This document shows positions 44,066 to 54,221 of a stretch of 64,000 bases of DNA, piece by piece. A model generated the notes under the pieces. That model did no database searches. It was not told the DNA's origin and saw only the letters and a program-made list of their open reading frames with translations. How positions within the stretch are numbered: the stretch's first letter is position 1; each line of letters opens with the position of its first letter. The stretch covers positions 124,001 through 188,000 of the forward strand of contig JBPCKT010000063.1 in NCBI GenBank assembly GCA_051004015.1. The letters run 5' to 3'. The stretch comes from SXOA01 sp051004015 (GTDB lineage: Bacteria; Planctomycetota; Planctomycetia; Pirellulales; Pirellulaceae). Position numbers and translations under genes: made by a program.

Positions 44066-47000
44066 TTACCCCAACGTCAGCAGCAGATCTCCCGCTTCCA
44101 CGCTGCTCCCCGGTTTGACGAGGACTTTCTCGACGACGCCGGCGACTTCGCTATTGATGGTGGTTTCCATCTTCATCGCTTCGAGGGTGAACAGCTTCTG
44201 CCCCTTGGCGATCTTGTCCCCCGGCTTGACGGCGACGGTGACCACCATGCCGGGCATATTCGCGCCGACATCCTTCGGGTTGGCCGGGTCGGCTTGCACT
44301 CGTTTGAGGGCAGTGGATTCGAGGGATTTGTCGGCGATGGTCACGTCTCGCGGCTGGCCGTTGAGCTCGAAAAACACGCTGCGAGTGCCGTCGTCGTGCG
44401 GGTCGCTGATGGTCAGGAACTTGATGACGAGCGTTTTTCCTTCCTCGATTTCCGCCGTGAATTCCTCTCCCAACTCCTGGCCGTAGAAGAAAATCGGCGT
44501 GGGGAACATGCTGGTGTCCGAGTATTTTTTCTGGTGAGCGGCGAACTCCTCAAACACCTTCGGGTAGAGCAGATACGAGAGCACGTCCCGCTTATTGGGG
44601 CCCTTGCCGATGATTGCAGCCACTTTATCTCCGGCAACCTTGAAGTCCGCGGGGGGAAGCGATGCGCCGGGCCGGCCCTTGATGAACGGCCGGTCCTTGA
44701 GGATTCGCTTCTGCACTTTCTTGGGAAAGCCGCCGGGAGGATGCCCCATCATGCCGCTGAGCAGGTCGATGACGGACTCGGGGAACGCCAGCTCGCGGTC
44801 TCCCTCGGTGATCTCGGCCGCGGAGAGATTGTTGGCGACCATGAACAGGGCCATGTCGCCGACCGCTTTGCTCGTCGGCGTGACCTTGACGATATCCCCC
44901 AGGAGTTGATTGACCTGGGCGTAGACCTTGCAGATGCGGCTCCACTGGTCGGCCAGCCCCAAGGCCCGCGCCTGTTGATAGAGATTGGTGTATTGGCCTC
45001 CTGGCATCTCATGGCTGTAGAGGTCCGCGGTCGCCGGCAACATGACGCTCTCAAACGGCGTGTAGAATTCGCGCACGGCCTGCCAGTAATCGGAAATCTC
45101 ACTGAGCCGCTCGCCGGAAAGGCCGGTCTCCCGTTTGGTGAACCGCAATCCTTCCACAATCGCGTTGAGGTTCGGCTGGCTGGTGCCGCCGCTCATCGCC
45201 GCCATCGCTCCGTCAGCAATATCGAGCTTGACCTCCGCCGCTTTGAGCACGGCGGCCGCTTGGAGGCCGGCGGTGTCATGCGTGTGGAAGTGAATGGGGA
45301 TGCCGATCTCCTGCTTGAGTGTTTTGACCAGCAGCTCTGCCGCGTAGGGCTTGCAAAGCCCGGCCATGTCCTTGATGGCCAGGATGTGGGCCCCCAGCTT
45401 TTCCAGCTCCTTGGCCAGATCCACGTAGTACTGCAGGTTGTATTTTGTCCGCTCGGTATTCAGGATGTCCCCGGTGTAGCAGATGGCCGGCTCGCAGATG
45501 CCGCCCGCTTTCTGCACCGCCTCCATCGCCACCTTCATGTTCGGCACCCAGTTGAGGGCGTCAAAGATGCGGAAAATGTCCATTCCCGCTGCATGGGCCT
45601 CCTGGCAAAACTCTTTGACAACGTTGTCTGGATAGCTCGCGTAGCCGACGGCATTCGACGCCCGGAAGAGCATCTGAAAGAGGACGTTCGGGATTTTGTC
45701 CCGCATGTCCGCCAGCCGCTGCCAGGGACATTCCTTGAGGAAGCGGAGCGAGGTATCAAACGTGGCCCCGCCCCACATCTCCAGCGAAAACAGGTCGGCG
45801 GCGTTGTGAGCATAGGCCTCGGCGACGTTCAGCAGGTCCTTCGTCCGCATCCGCGTCGCCAGCAGCGATTGGTGGGCGTCCCGAAAGGTCGTGTCGGTCA
45901 AGAAAAGCTGCTTCTGTTTCGTAATCCACTCACCGAACTTCTCGGGGCCCAGTTCCTTGAGCCGGTCGCGCGTTCCGGGCGGAGGACTCCCCTTGTTGTC
46001 CGCCGACTTCACCAACGCGGGCACTGGGGCGGGAGCGCGGCGGATCGGTCGCGGCAGTCCCTTCACCAGCGGGTTGCCGTTGACGAGGACCTCTCCGATG
46101 TACGAGAGCAGCTTGGTCGCCCGGTTCTGCCGCTTGGGAAGATGAAACAGCTCGGGCGTTTCGTCGATGAAGCGGGTAGTGACTTCCCCTTCCAGGAATG
46201 CGGGGTGCGTGATGAGCTTAATCAGGAACTGGATGTTCGTTTTCACGCCTCGGACACGGAATTCCTGCAAGCAGCGCTCCATCCGGCGGGCGGCATCGAT
46301 GAACCGGCGGCCGCGAGCGCTCACCTTCACCAGCAGCGAGTCGTAAAACGGATTGACCGTGGCCCCGCTGAAAGCCGAGCCGGCGTCGAGCCGAATTCCC
46401 ATGCCGCTGGCGGAGCGATAGTGGGCGATGCGGCCATAATCCGGCATGAAGTTGTTCGTCGGGTCCTCCGTCGTCACGCGGCACTGCATGGCAAAGCCGT
46501 TGGTGCGGACCGCGTCCTGCGACGGCAGGCCGATCTCGGGATCGGATAGCGGCATTCCTTGGGCGACGAGAATCTGCGACTTGACGATATCGATTCCTGT
46601 CACTTCTTCCGTGACCGTGTGCTCCACCTGAATCCGCGGATTCACTTCGATGAAGTAAAACTGGTCTGTCTCGCGGTCGACCAGGAATTCCACGGTCCCC
46701 GCATTCTCGTACTTTACAGCACGCCCGATATCGAGTGCGGCTTGCAACAGCTTCTCACGAACAGCGGAGTCGAGCGAAGGGGCAGGGGCGATCTCCACCA
46801 CCTTTTGATGCCGCCGCTGGACGGAGCAGTCCCGCTCATAGAGATGGACGAGGTTGCCATGCTTATCTCCCAGAAGCTGCACCTCGATATGGCTCGCCTT
46901 GGTAACGAACTTCTCGATGAAGACATCCGGGCTGCCGAAGGCGGAGAGAGACTCTCGCTGGGCCTGCTCAAACGACGGCGCAAATTCCTTCTCGCTCTTG

Positions 47001-47518
47001 ACCACCCGCATTCCGCGACCGCCCCCTCCTTTGGCCGCCTTGAGAATGATGGGAAAGCCAAGCTTCACCGCGATCCTTTTCCCCTCGTCGACGCTCTTGA
47101 TGGCGTCGCTGCCGCCGAGAACCGGCACGTTCACTTTCTGGGCGATGTGGCGGGCAAACGTCTTGTCGCCGAGATTGACCAGAGCATCCACGTGCGGGCC
47201 AACAAAAATTATCCCGGCCTCATTGCAGGCCCGGCATAGGTCCGGGTTCTCCGACATGAATCCATAGCCGGGATGAATGGCGTCGACCTCGTGCTGCTTC
47301 GAGAGCGCGATGATCGAGGGAATGTTCAAGTACGACTTGATCGGCTCCCCCGGCTGGCCGACAAGGTAGGCCTCGTCCGCCTTGAAACGATGTAGGGCGT
47401 AACGGTCCTCATGGGCATAGATGGCGACCGTGCGAATCCCCAGCTCATGGGCGCTGCGGAACACACGGATGGCGATCTCGCTGCGGTTGGCGACAAGCAG
47501 CTTGGTGATTTGCGGCAT
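44066..47518 (-). CDS. pyc: pyruvate carboxylase
   Basis: A 1150-aa single-chain biotin enzyme making oxaloacetate from pyruvate. Biotin carboxylase occupies about residues 1-455 (LLVANRSEIAIRVFRSA, GGGGRGMRVV, YFIEVNPRIQVEH). Carboxyltransferase occupies about 530-800 (TDTTFRDAHQSLLATRMRTK, SLEMWGGATFDTSLRFL, IKDMAGLCKP, HTHDTAG). The C-terminal biotinyl domain has EAMKMET with biotin Lys near 1115. Full length is normal for the family. It is the anaplerotic enzyme of this region and lies just upstream of ald on the same strand. Confidence 0.97.
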   Translation of the reverse strand: MPQITKLLVANRSEIAIRVFRSAHELGIRTVAIYAHEDRYALHRFKADEAYLVGQPGEPIKSYLNIPSIIALSKQHEVDAIHPGYGFMSENPDLCRACNEAGIIFVGPHVDALVNLGDKTFARHIAQKVNVPVLGGSDAIKSVDEGKRIAVKLGFPIILKAAKGGGGRGMRVVKSEKEFAPSFEQAQRESLSAFGSPDVFIEKFVTKASHIEVQLLGDKHGNLVHLYERDCSVQRRHQKVVEIAPAPSLDSAVREKLLQAALDIGRAVKYENAGTVEFLVDRETDQFYFIEVNPRIQVEHTVTEEVTGIDIVKSQILVAQGMPLSDPEIGLPSQDAVRTNGFAMQCRVTTEDPTNNFMPDYGRIAHYRSASGMGIRLDAGSAFSGATVNPFYDSLLVKVSARGRRFIDAARRMERCLQEFRVRGVKTNIQFLIKLITHPAFLEGEVTTRFIDETPELFHLPKRQNRATKLLSYIGEVLVNGNPLVKGLPRPIRRAPAPVPALVKSADNKGSPPPGTRDRLKELGPEKFGEWITKQKQLFLTDTTFRDAHQSLLATRMRTKDLLNVAEAYAHNAADLFSLEMWGGATFDTSLRFLKECPWQRLADMRDKIPNVLFQMLFRASNAVGYASYPDNVVKEFCQEAHAAGMDIFRIFDALNWVPNMKVAMEAVQKAGGICEPAICYTGDILNTERTKYNLQYYVDLAKELEKLGAHILAIKDMAGLCKPYAAELLVKTLKQEIGIPIHFHTHDTAGLQAAAVLKAAEVKLDIADGAMAAMSGGTSQPNLNAIVEGLRFTKRETGLSGERLSEISDYWQAVREFYTPFESVMLPATADLYSHEMPGGQYTNLYQQARALGLADQWSRICKVYAQVNQLLGDIVKVTPTSKAVGDMALFMVANNLSAAEITEGDRELAFPESVIDLLSGMMGHPPGGFPKKVQKRILKDRPFIKGRPGASLPPADFKVAGDKVAAIIGKGPNKRDVLSYLLYPKVFEEFAAHQKKYSDTSMFPTPIFFYGQELGEEFTAEIEEGKTLVIKFLTISDPHDDGTRSVFFELNGQPRDVTIADKSLESTALKRVQADPANPKDVGANMPGMVVTVAVKPGDKIAKGQKLFTLEAMKMETTINSEVAGVVEKVLVKPGSSVEAGDLLLTLG

Positions 47519-47727
47519 AACTCAGGGGGACAAGCTGCAGGGAGAGAAAGAAGCGGCAGCCGGCTGAGGAGGTGAGATTTGTGGATTGATTTTATCGCTC
47601 TAATTTAGCAGCGTGATTGGAAACGGGGCAGGGTGCAACGCGCCACTATCATGAACCCTGCCTACATCGCTCCCGCGGCCTACAGTAGACTAGGCACATC
47701 TCCGATCTCCTTTGGCAGGATGAGGTT

Positions 47728-50106
47728 ATGAAAGACGAGCGCGGCGAGGGTATGGCCTGGTGGGCGGCGGTGACCATCCTCACCAGCGCTTTCCTCCTCT
47801 TTCAGGTCCAGCCGATTATCAGCAAGACCATCCTCCCCTGGTTCGGCGGCAGTCCGGCGGTTTGGACGACTTGCGTCCTGTTTTTTCAAGTACTGTTGCT
47901 GGGTGGATATGCTTACGCCCACCTCCTGACGAAATATTCCTCGCCGCTTTGGCAAGGGCGGATTCATGCCGCCCTGCTGGCCGTAGCCGTGCTCACGCTT
48001 CCCATCGTTCCCAGCGAGCTCTGGAAGCCGACCGATGGCAACCTGCCGGCGCTCCGGATTCTGGTGCTGCTGGCGGCAAAGGTGGGCGTGCCGTACTTCC
48101 TGCTCTCTTCGAGCGGCCCGCTGGTGCAGTCGTGGTTTGCGCTCGTCTATCCCGGGCGCTCGCCGTACCGACTGTACGCCCTCTCGAACATCGGCTCGCT
48201 TGGCGCGCTGCTCACCTATCCGTTTCTGTTCGAACCGGCGTTCGCGGTGTATGCCCAGGGCTGGCTCTGGTCGCTCGCCTTCGCGGTATTCGCGCTTTTG
48301 GCCGGCGGCCTGGGAATCATGGTCTGGCGAATCGCCAGCGAAATGGAAATCGCCGCCGCCGCCCGCTCCACGGAGCCGACGTCAGCCAAGTCCGCAGTCC
48401 CCGCAAAAGTGTTGGAAGACGGCTTTGATGCAAAACCCTCGGACGCTCCCCCGCCTTGGTATCTCGAAGCTGCCTGGGTCATGCTGGCAGCATTGGCGTC
48501 GCTGACGCTACTGTCCTTCACCAGTTATCTTTCGACCGATATCGCGCCCAGCCCGTTCATGTGGGTCGTACCGCTGAGCCTCTACCTGCTGTCGTTCATC
48601 ATTTGCTTCTACCGCGAGGTCTGGTACTTCCGCCCACTGTGGGGAACCCTGGGCGTACTCCTTATTGGTCTGGTCTGCGCGATGGATCAGGCCAGCGACC
48701 TCGAGGCCTACGTCACGCAGGTCCGGACGGCTGTCCATCTATCCCCCATCAACTTTTCCTGGAGCACCTATACCGAGGACTACCGCGAGAGCATCAAGTC
48801 CCAGGCGGTCATGTACATGGCCATCTTGTTTGTGACCTGCATGTTGTGCCACGGGGAAATCGTCAAATCAAAGCCGTCCCCCAAACACCTGACTCGCTTC
48901 TACTTGATGATTTCCTTTGGCGGGGCGCTCGGCGGCATTTTTGTCGGCTTGATTTGTCCGATTGTGTTTACCAAGCCCATCGAGATTTCCATCGGAATCA
49001 TCGGCACCTTCATCGTGGCCTGGATTGCGCTTCTCAACGCCAGCAGGTCCACCTGGCTGGCCCGCAAGGAAATGTTGCAGTGGTCGAGCGCCTTTGTCGT
49101 CGTCGGCCTAGTCTTTCTGATTGGCGCCGCCCAACTGGCGGGACTGGAATCGAACTCCGGCGTAGTCGTGCAATCGCGGAATTTCTATGGGCACATCTGG
49201 GTCAAGGAAATCGTGGATTCCGATGAGGAAGGGAACGACACCTCTCGCCGCTCCCTCTACCACGGCCGGATTTTGCACGGCACGCAGTATCTGGCGGAGG
49301 ACCGGCAGGACGAAGCGACGACCTACTATGACGATGCGTCAGGCCCCGGCATTGCCGTGCGGGATTATCCTGGTCGCCGGGAAGACCAGCCTATTCGCGT
49401 AGCCGTGGTGGGGCTGGGGACCGGCACCATGGCCGCTCATGCCCGCGATGGCGACTACTACTGCTTCTACGACATCGACCCCAAGGTGGTGGCGCTGCAC
49501 GAGCGGCTATTTACCATCGGCGACAAGAAGGAGCACGTCTTTAAGTTCATCGACAGGGCGAAGAAGCGAGGCGCCACCGTGGAAATTACTCTGGGCGACG
49601 CTCGTATTCAAATGGAGAAGGAATCCCAGGATGCCGCCAAACCGAAGAATTACGACGTCCTGGTGCTGGACGCATTCAGCGGCGATGCCATTCCTGCTCA
49701 CCTGCTCACGGTGGAGGCGTTGGAGATTTATGAAAAGCAGATGCGGCATGTGAACGGCAAGAATGTCGGCATCCTGGCCATCCACATCAGCAACCGGTAT
49801 CTGGATTTGGCACCCGTCGTGAACGCGCTGGCCAAGAAGTTCAACTACCAGCAAGTCCCGGTCCATTACGACGGTACCAATGACCCCGTGGGAGACGCGT
49901 CCTCTGACTGGATTCTGCTGACGCGGAACGAGGAGTTCCTGGGGGACCTCACCATCCAGCGCTACATCATCGCCAGGGAAACTCTGATTCAATCCGAAGA
50001 TGACGCGGACAAGAAAACGATCGCCGAAGGCAAGACACCCAAGAAACGGGTCCGCGACGTGCTCTGGACGGACCAGCAGAGCGACTTGTTCAGCATCCTG
50101 AAGTAG
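47728..50106 (+). CDS. fused MFS / spermidine-synthase-like membrane protein
   Basis: A 792-aa protein. The N-terminal part (about residues 8-480) has about a dozen hydrophobic segments beginning TILTSAFLLFQVQPIISKTI, with WFGGSPAVWTTCVLFFQ, the known start of fused MFS/spermidine synthase proteins. The C-terminal part (about 545-760) has a Rossmann methyltransferase-like fold with VAVVGLGTGTMAAHA, YDIDPKVVALHERLF and YDVLVLDAFSGDAIPAHLLT. Activity has not been established for this architecture; aminopropyl transfer is uncertain. ATG 47728 is used; 47752 is an alternative. Confidence 0.88.
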   Translation: MKDERGEGMAWWAAVTILTSAFLLFQVQPIISKTILPWFGGSPAVWTTCVLFFQVLLLGGYAYAHLLTKYSSPLWQGRIHAALLAVAVLTLPIVPSELWKPTDGNLPALRILVLLAAKVGVPYFLLSSSGPLVQSWFALVYPGRSPYRLYALSNIGSLGALLTYPFLFEPAFAVYAQGWLWSLAFAVFALLAGGLGIMVWRIASEMEIAAAARSTEPTSAKSAVPAKVLEDGFDAKPSDAPPPWYLEAAWVMLAALASLTLLSFTSYLSTDIAPSPFMWVVPLSLYLLSFIICFYREVWYFRPLWGTLGVLLIGLVCAMDQASDLEAYVTQVRTAVHLSPINFSWSTYTEDYRESIKSQAVMYMAILFVTCMLCHGEIVKSKPSPKHLTRFYLMISFGGALGGIFVGLICPIVFTKPIEISIGIIGTFIVAWIALLNASRSTWLARKEMLQWSSAFVVVGLVFLIGAAQLAGLESNSGVVVQSRNFYGHIWVKEIVDSDEEGNDTSRRSLYHGRILHGTQYLAEDRQDEATTYYDDASGPGIAVRDYPGRREDQPIRVAVVGLGTGTMAAHARDGDYYCFYDIDPKVVALHERLFTIGDKKEHVFKFIDRAKKRGATVEITLGDARIQMEKESQDAAKPKNYDVLVLDAFSGDAIPAHLLTVEALEIYEKQMRHVNGKNVGILAIHISNRYLDLAPVVNALAKKFNYQQVPVHYDGTNDPVGDASSDWILLTRNEEFLGDLTIQRYIIARETLIQSEDDADKKTIAEGKTPKKRVRDVLWTDQQSDLFSILK

Positions 50107-50114
50107 AGGGGACT

Positions 50115-51341
50115 TCAGTCCCACAGCGGCCGCGCGAGCATGAACGCGAGCGGACCAAAAATGAGCAGCGGCAGCCAGGCGGAGAGCGCGGGGCTGAGGA
50201 AATAGTTCGCTCCCAACCAATGGCTGAGCATCGTCACGAAGAAGAACCCGCCGACGAGCACCAGCCCGAGCAGGCCCGCCACGAAAATGTTGCGGTTCTG
50301 CCGCGTCAGCACCAAAGGGATGCCTAGAAAAAACAGGGCCATATCCAAAAAGGGCTGAACGAGCCGGACGTGCAGCGTGACGCGGACGTTGGCTCCATAG
50401 TCGAGGCTGCGATTCCTCAGGCCCCGGACGAGTTCGCCCGTGCTCAGGTACCGTTGCCAGGCCATGCCCACCGTCAGTTGCTCGAAGTTCACGCCGGTGG
50501 CCACGAAGCATTCCCGCGGCTGGAGCCAGGAGGTGTCCGCGGGGCTAAACAGATACTGCTGGCCGCCCAAGGCCAGCGATTTCATCTCCTCCAGATTAAT
50601 GGGCTGATGAACCCCTTTGAGCAAGTAGCCGCCAGGGTGCTGCGGCGTGGCAGGCTGATAGTAGGCGTTGTCGGCCGTGATCTGGCGCCCCCAGGATTGG
50701 AACTCGTCGGGCAACTGGCTGAACTTGACTCCCTCGATCCGCTTGTCATTGGCGAAGGTATACTTCCCTGAAATCAAGAGGCCGCTTTGCATGTCGAACA
50801 TTGGGCGGCAAGGCTTGGCCGTCTCGCCCAGCCAGTCCTGCGCATTCTTGGCCAATCGCTCACGGATTTTAGGCAGGCAGATCTCGCGATTGCCAACGCC
50901 CAAAGCCGCGACAAAAGCCGCCGCGAAGGCCAGCGGGCGGACAATGCGGCAGGGGGGAATGGCCGCTGCGGAAAGAGCCGTCATTTCATTGGCCCGCTGC
51001 ATCCAAGTGACGGCAAACAGACCGGCCACCATCGCCATCACGCCGGCAGTCAAGTCGAAGAACCAAAACAACCGGGCTCCATAATACGCCGCCAGCACTT
51101 TGCCGATGCCCCCTTCCAGACGCTTGCCATAGGAGTTGAATTCCTGGAAATTGCTGAAGCAATCGATAACGACGTAAAGCCCCGCCAGGCTGATAAAGCA
51201 GACAATGACGAGCTTGAAGAACAGCCCCAGGGCGTAGCGATCCATCACCCAGGCCCGGTTGATGGCGTAGTAGTAAGGTGAAAATATCAGAGCAAGCAAG
51301 GGGAAGTCCTTTTCCAGAATGCTGTCGGCCTGTGATACCAT
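50115..51341 (-). CDS. LptF/LptG-type permease
   Basis: A 408-aa (or 376-aa) membrane protein of the YjgP/YjgQ family, permeases that with LptB extract lipopolysaccharide from the inner membrane. The core begins MDRYALGLFFKLVIVCFISL at 51245, a likely alternative start. Three N-terminal segments flank AVTWMQRANEMTALSAAAIPP, a typical cytoplasmic coupling helix. A beta-jellyroll-like periplasmic region (about 170-320) and three C-terminal segments follow. LPS-type export is consistent with planctomycetes being Gram-negative-like. It converges on the preceding gene with an 8-bp gap. Confidence 0.85.
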   Translation of the reverse strand: MVSQADSILEKDFPLLALIFSPYYYAINRAWVMDRYALGLFFKLVIVCFISLAGLYVVIDCFSNFQEFNSYGKRLEGGIGKVLAAYYGARLFWFFDLTAGVMAMVAGLFAVTWMQRANEMTALSAAAIPPCRIVRPLAFAAAFVAALGVGNREICLPKIRERLAKNAQDWLGETAKPCRPMFDMQSGLLISGKYTFANDKRIEGVKFSQLPDEFQSWGRQITADNAYYQPATPQHPGGYLLKGVHQPINLEEMKSLALGGQQYLFSPADTSWLQPRECFVATGVNFEQLTVGMAWQRYLSTGELVRGLRNRSLDYGANVRVTLHVRLVQPFLDMALFFLGIPLVLTRQNRNIFVAGLLGLVLVGGFFFVTMLSHWLGANYFLSPALSAWLPLLIFGPLAFMLARPLWD

Positions 51342-51386
51342 AGGGATTCTCCACGAATCGGGTCAATACGAACGCCAGGTGCTAGC

Positions 51387-52169
51387 GTGAACCGGGCTGC
51401 TTCAAGTCGCCGCTCTCTCCTTTCGCCGCGCTGGTTGAGGCGCTGGACCGCCTCGGCTATCGATCTGGTGTTCCCACCCACTTGTGCCTTCTGCGCCGAG
51501 GCCAGTCAGCCGCGAGAAGATGGCGCGCTGCTCTGCGAAACCTGCGTCAGCCGTCTCGCCCATGCGCAGAATAACCTCTGTCCCCGCTGTGGCATTCCGG
51601 CTCCAGAGGTCGCTCAAAGCGATGGCGATTGTGCCGGCTGTCGGGCCACGAAGTTTGGGTTCAGCGCGGTCCGCTCGTTGGGGCTGTATGCCGACGACGT
51701 GCGGCACGCGGTCTTGCGGATGAAGCATCACGCCCAGGAGCACCTGGCGATGGCACTCGGCTGCCGTCTTGCGACCGTCCTTGCCGAGCGTCCGTTTCCC
51801 CAACTGCCGGAGCTCATCGTCCCCATCCCCATGCACTGGTTGTCGCGGCTCCTTCGCGGCACGAGCGCTGCCGAGACTCTGGCTCGCTCTCTGGCGGCAG
51901 CCGTTTCTTTGCCCGTCGCCGGCGATTTGCTCCATTGCCGGCGCCTGCTGAAACGACAAGCGCTGCTGCTCCCCAGCGAGCGGCTGCTCAACGTCAAAGG
52001 GGCCTATGGAGTGAGCCGCGGGTATGACATATCGGGTGCTCGGATCCTGCTGGTGGATGACGTTATCACCACCGGGGCGACGTGCGACTCCGCGGCCCGA
52101 GTCCTGCTCCAGGCGGGAGCCGCGGAGGTCTATGCCGTGTCGGTCGCCCGCGGAACCGGGCCGACTTAA
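51387..52169 (+). CDS. comF: ComF family phosphoribosyltransferase-like protein
   Basis: A 260-aa protein with an N-terminal Cys-rich zinc-finger-like region (CAFCAEA, CETCV, CPRCG, CAGC) and a C-terminal PRTase fold with the PRPP motif ILLVDDVITTGATCDSAA. Related proteins help process incoming single-stranded DNA in natural transformation. The start is a GTG at 51387; an upstream AGGTG is only a weak RBS. It is convergent with the SDR gene, 1 bp between stops. Confidence 0.92.
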   Translation: MNRAASSRRSLLSPRWLRRWTASAIDLVFPPTCAFCAEASQPREDGALLCETCVSRLAHAQNNLCPRCGIPAPEVAQSDGDCAGCRATKFGFSAVRSLGLYADDVRHAVLRMKHHAQEHLAMALGCRLATVLAERPFPQLPELIVPIPMHWLSRLLRGTSAAETLARSLAAAVSLPVAGDLLHCRRLLKRQALLLPSERLLNVKGAYGVSRGYDISGARILLVDDVITTGATCDSAARVLLQAGAAEVYAVSVARGTGPT

Positions 52170-52170
52170 C

Positions 52171-52959
52171 TCACCGCCGCATGATGGCGCTTCCGGCAAT
52201 CATCATCCCCCCATCCACCACGATCGTCTGTCCCGTGATCAGCTCCGAGCCCGTGATGAAGCTCATGATGGCCGCGGCCACATCATCGGGCGAGCAGACG
52301 CGCCCCAACGGCGTCTTCTCTTCAGCCGTCTTCAGCGTCTTCTCCCAAGCCGCCTGCCCCAGGTTCTGGGCCACCCAGCGGCTGGAGATGAGGCCGGGGG
52401 CGACGCCGTTCACGCGAATGTTCGGCGCGAGCGTTCGGGCCATGGAAACCGTGAGGTTGTCGAGTGCCGCCTTCGTGCAGCAGTACGCGATGGAACTGCC
52501 GTTGGCCGTGCGAGCCGCGACACTCGACACGTTGACAATCGCCCCGCCCCCCGCCCGGAACATCGGCTCTTTCACCGCCCGGATGCAGTGGAATGGCCCC
52601 AGCACATTCACCTGATAAAGCCGCAGCCAGACCTCGTCGGTCACCGCTTCCAAATCGTCAGCCGCGATGAACTTCGTGGTCCCGGCGGAGTTGACGAGTA
52701 CGTCCACTCGCCCAAACTCCTTCTCCGCCGCAGCCACCATGGCGCGGCAGGCAGCATCGTCGGCCACGTCGGCCTGATACGCAATGCACTTCACTCCCAG
52801 CCCGCGAACTTCCTTGGCCGTCTCCTCCGCCTCCTCCTTAGACCGGCTGTAGTTGACGAGGACATGGCAACCCTCTTTCGCCAAGCGGAGCGCAGCTGCC
52901 TTACCGACTCCCGTGCCGCCCCCAGTAACGATCGCGCCTTTGCCGGATAGAGTGGACAT
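52171..52959 (-). CDS. short-chain dehydrogenase/reductase (FabG-like)
   Basis: A 262-aa classical SDR oxidoreductase. The cofactor loop is TGGGTGVGK (12-20). The NNAG-equivalent is VNSAG. The catalytic Ser lies in NVSSVAAR, and Tyr159 and Lys163 are in YCCTK. The C-terminal DDVAAAIMSFITGSELITGQ, then VVDGGM, completes the fold. An Arg/Ser pair after the second beta strand (NYSRSK) suggests NADPH. The substrate is not predictable; 3-oxoacyl-ACP or sugar/alcohol reduction are both possible. Confidence 0.92.
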   Translation of the reverse strand: MSTLSGKGAIVTGGGTGVGKAAALRLAKEGCHVLVNYSRSKEEAEETAKEVRGLGVKCIAYQADVADDAACRAMVAAAEKEFGRVDVLVNSAGTTKFIAADDLEAVTDEVWLRLYQVNVLGPFHCIRAVKEPMFRAGGGAIVNVSSVAARTANGSSIAYCCTKAALDNLTVSMARTLAPNIRVNGVAPGLISSRWVAQNLGQAAWEKTLKTAEEKTPLGRVCSPDDVAAAIMSFITGSELITGQTIVVDGGMMIAGSAIMRR

Positions 52960-52969
52960 GGGAAATTAC

Positions 52970-53051
52970 TAAATCCTAATGACTAATGTCTAAATATCTG
53001 ACGACAAATAAAAACATGTATTACATTAGTCATTAGACATTAGGGTTTAGT
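52970..53051. repeat. AT-rich inverted repeat
   Basis: Two arms of about 25 bp built from CCTAATG(A/T)CTAATG-type words, inverted, with a spacer of about 32 bp. It lies between two minus-strand genes (SDR start, upstream gene stop). It could act as a terminator or be a small repeat; no T-run is obvious. Confidence 0.6.
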
Positions 53052-53064
53052 CATTTTATGCGCC

Positions 53065-54105
53065 CTACTTTTCGTCTACCTTCTTCTCTTCCCCGGGCTT
53101 CTCTTCCTCCGCGGGCTTCACCGGCTTTGGAACTGCCGGCTTCACGGGAGTGGGAACCGCGGGAGATTTAGTCTTCGACTTTTCGGTCTTCGACTTTTCC
53201 GTGCTCGACTCTTCGCTGGCCGGCGTATCCGTTTTGGGCGTCTCCGTTTTCGGAACACCGGTCTTCGGCAAATCAAACTTAGGCAGCCCCTTCAGGTCCA
53301 AGGGAGTCTCCGGCAGCGCGGGACCAAGCGGATCCGGCCCCAGCGGACTCCGGCCAGGCGAAGGTCCAAACGGCGACGGCCCGTCCAGCTTCATCTCTCC
53401 GGGAATGCTCAGGTCCGGCCGCTCCGGCAATGGCTCCCGCCGTGTCCCCATGTCGAATGGATTGCCGGTCGCCTTGGGGCGAGTCGCCAGGTCTTGCTTG
53501 TCGAGCCACGCCAGCAGCTCCGGCACATCGCTCCCCTTCTCCAGCCGTTTCAGCGCCTTGGCGGCTGCCTTGCCAAAGGTCCCCTCGGGATCATCTTTCA
53601 GCACCAGCCCATAATAATTGCGGGCCTCGTCGAGCTTGTTGCCGCTCTCGCTGACCTTGGCCAGACTGGTATGCACGCGGGCGAGCAGCGCCGTGTCGCT
53701 GGCCCCCTTCGCCGCTTCCTCGAGTGTCGCCGCCGCGAGCTTCAAATTATCCTTGGCTTGCTTGGGATTCTGCACCAACTGCTGCGTCGCCTGCCGCAAC
53801 TGCTGGTCCCCCAGCGCCAGCAGGGCCCAGCGGCCGGCCAGCGTCCCCTTCTGCTTCTCGGCGACGGTCTTCAGGGCATCCTCCACCTTAGGCTCCCCGT
53901 AGGCGGCGTAATACGCCTGCCAGGACGGAGCACTGGACATGTCCTCCCCCGAGAATGCAAACAGGTAGACGATCCCCCCCACCAGCACCACCGCGGCGAC
54001 GATGCCAATGACGGGAAAATGGGGCTTCCACTGCTCAATATGCTCCCCCAACCACTGGGCAAGCTCGTTATTGACCGGCTTATGATGGCTACGCTGTGAT
54101 TTCAT
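53065..54105 (-). CDS. membrane-anchored TPR-like protein with Pro/Lys-rich C-terminus
   Basis: A 346-aa protein. After a cytosolic N-terminus (about 30 residues) there is one hydrophobic anchor (VIGIVAAVVLVGGIVYLFAF). A helical tetratricopeptide-like region (about residues 60-180; SWQAYYAAYGEPKVEDAL, RWALLALGDQQLRQ, LARVHTSLAKVSESGNKLDEA) follows, then a Pro-rich low-complexity segment and a Lys/Glu/Pro tail. The architecture resembles YfgM/TPR_21-type periplasmic scaffold proteins. ATG 54105 is preferred over 54177 because the family-like N-terminus starts there. The 54.3-kb repeat lies upstream. Confidence 0.75.
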   Translation of the reverse strand: MKSQRSHHKPVNNELAQWLGEHIEQWKPHFPVIGIVAAVVLVGGIVYLFAFSGEDMSSAPSWQAYYAAYGEPKVEDALKTVAEKQKGTLAGRWALLALGDQQLRQATQQLVQNPKQAKDNLKLAAATLEEAAKGASDTALLARVHTSLAKVSESGNKLDEARNYYGLVLKDDPEGTFGKAAAKALKRLEKGSDVPELLAWLDKQDLATRPKATGNPFDMGTRREPLPERPDLSIPGEMKLDGPSPFGPSPGRSPLGPDPLGPALPETPLDLKGLPKFDLPKTGVPKTETPKTDTPASEESSTEKSKTEKSKTKSPAVPTPVKPAVPKPVKPAEEEKPGEEKKVDEK

Positions 54106-54221
54106 GGTAATTTCCCGGGCGAAACCGCCCTCTGTCAAACCCTGGTCCCTCGCCCGAAGTATAGGACTGGCAAGCAAATAGCGTCAAGGGCGACACAAAT
54201 TCGCCTTCCCTCTCCTTCTTA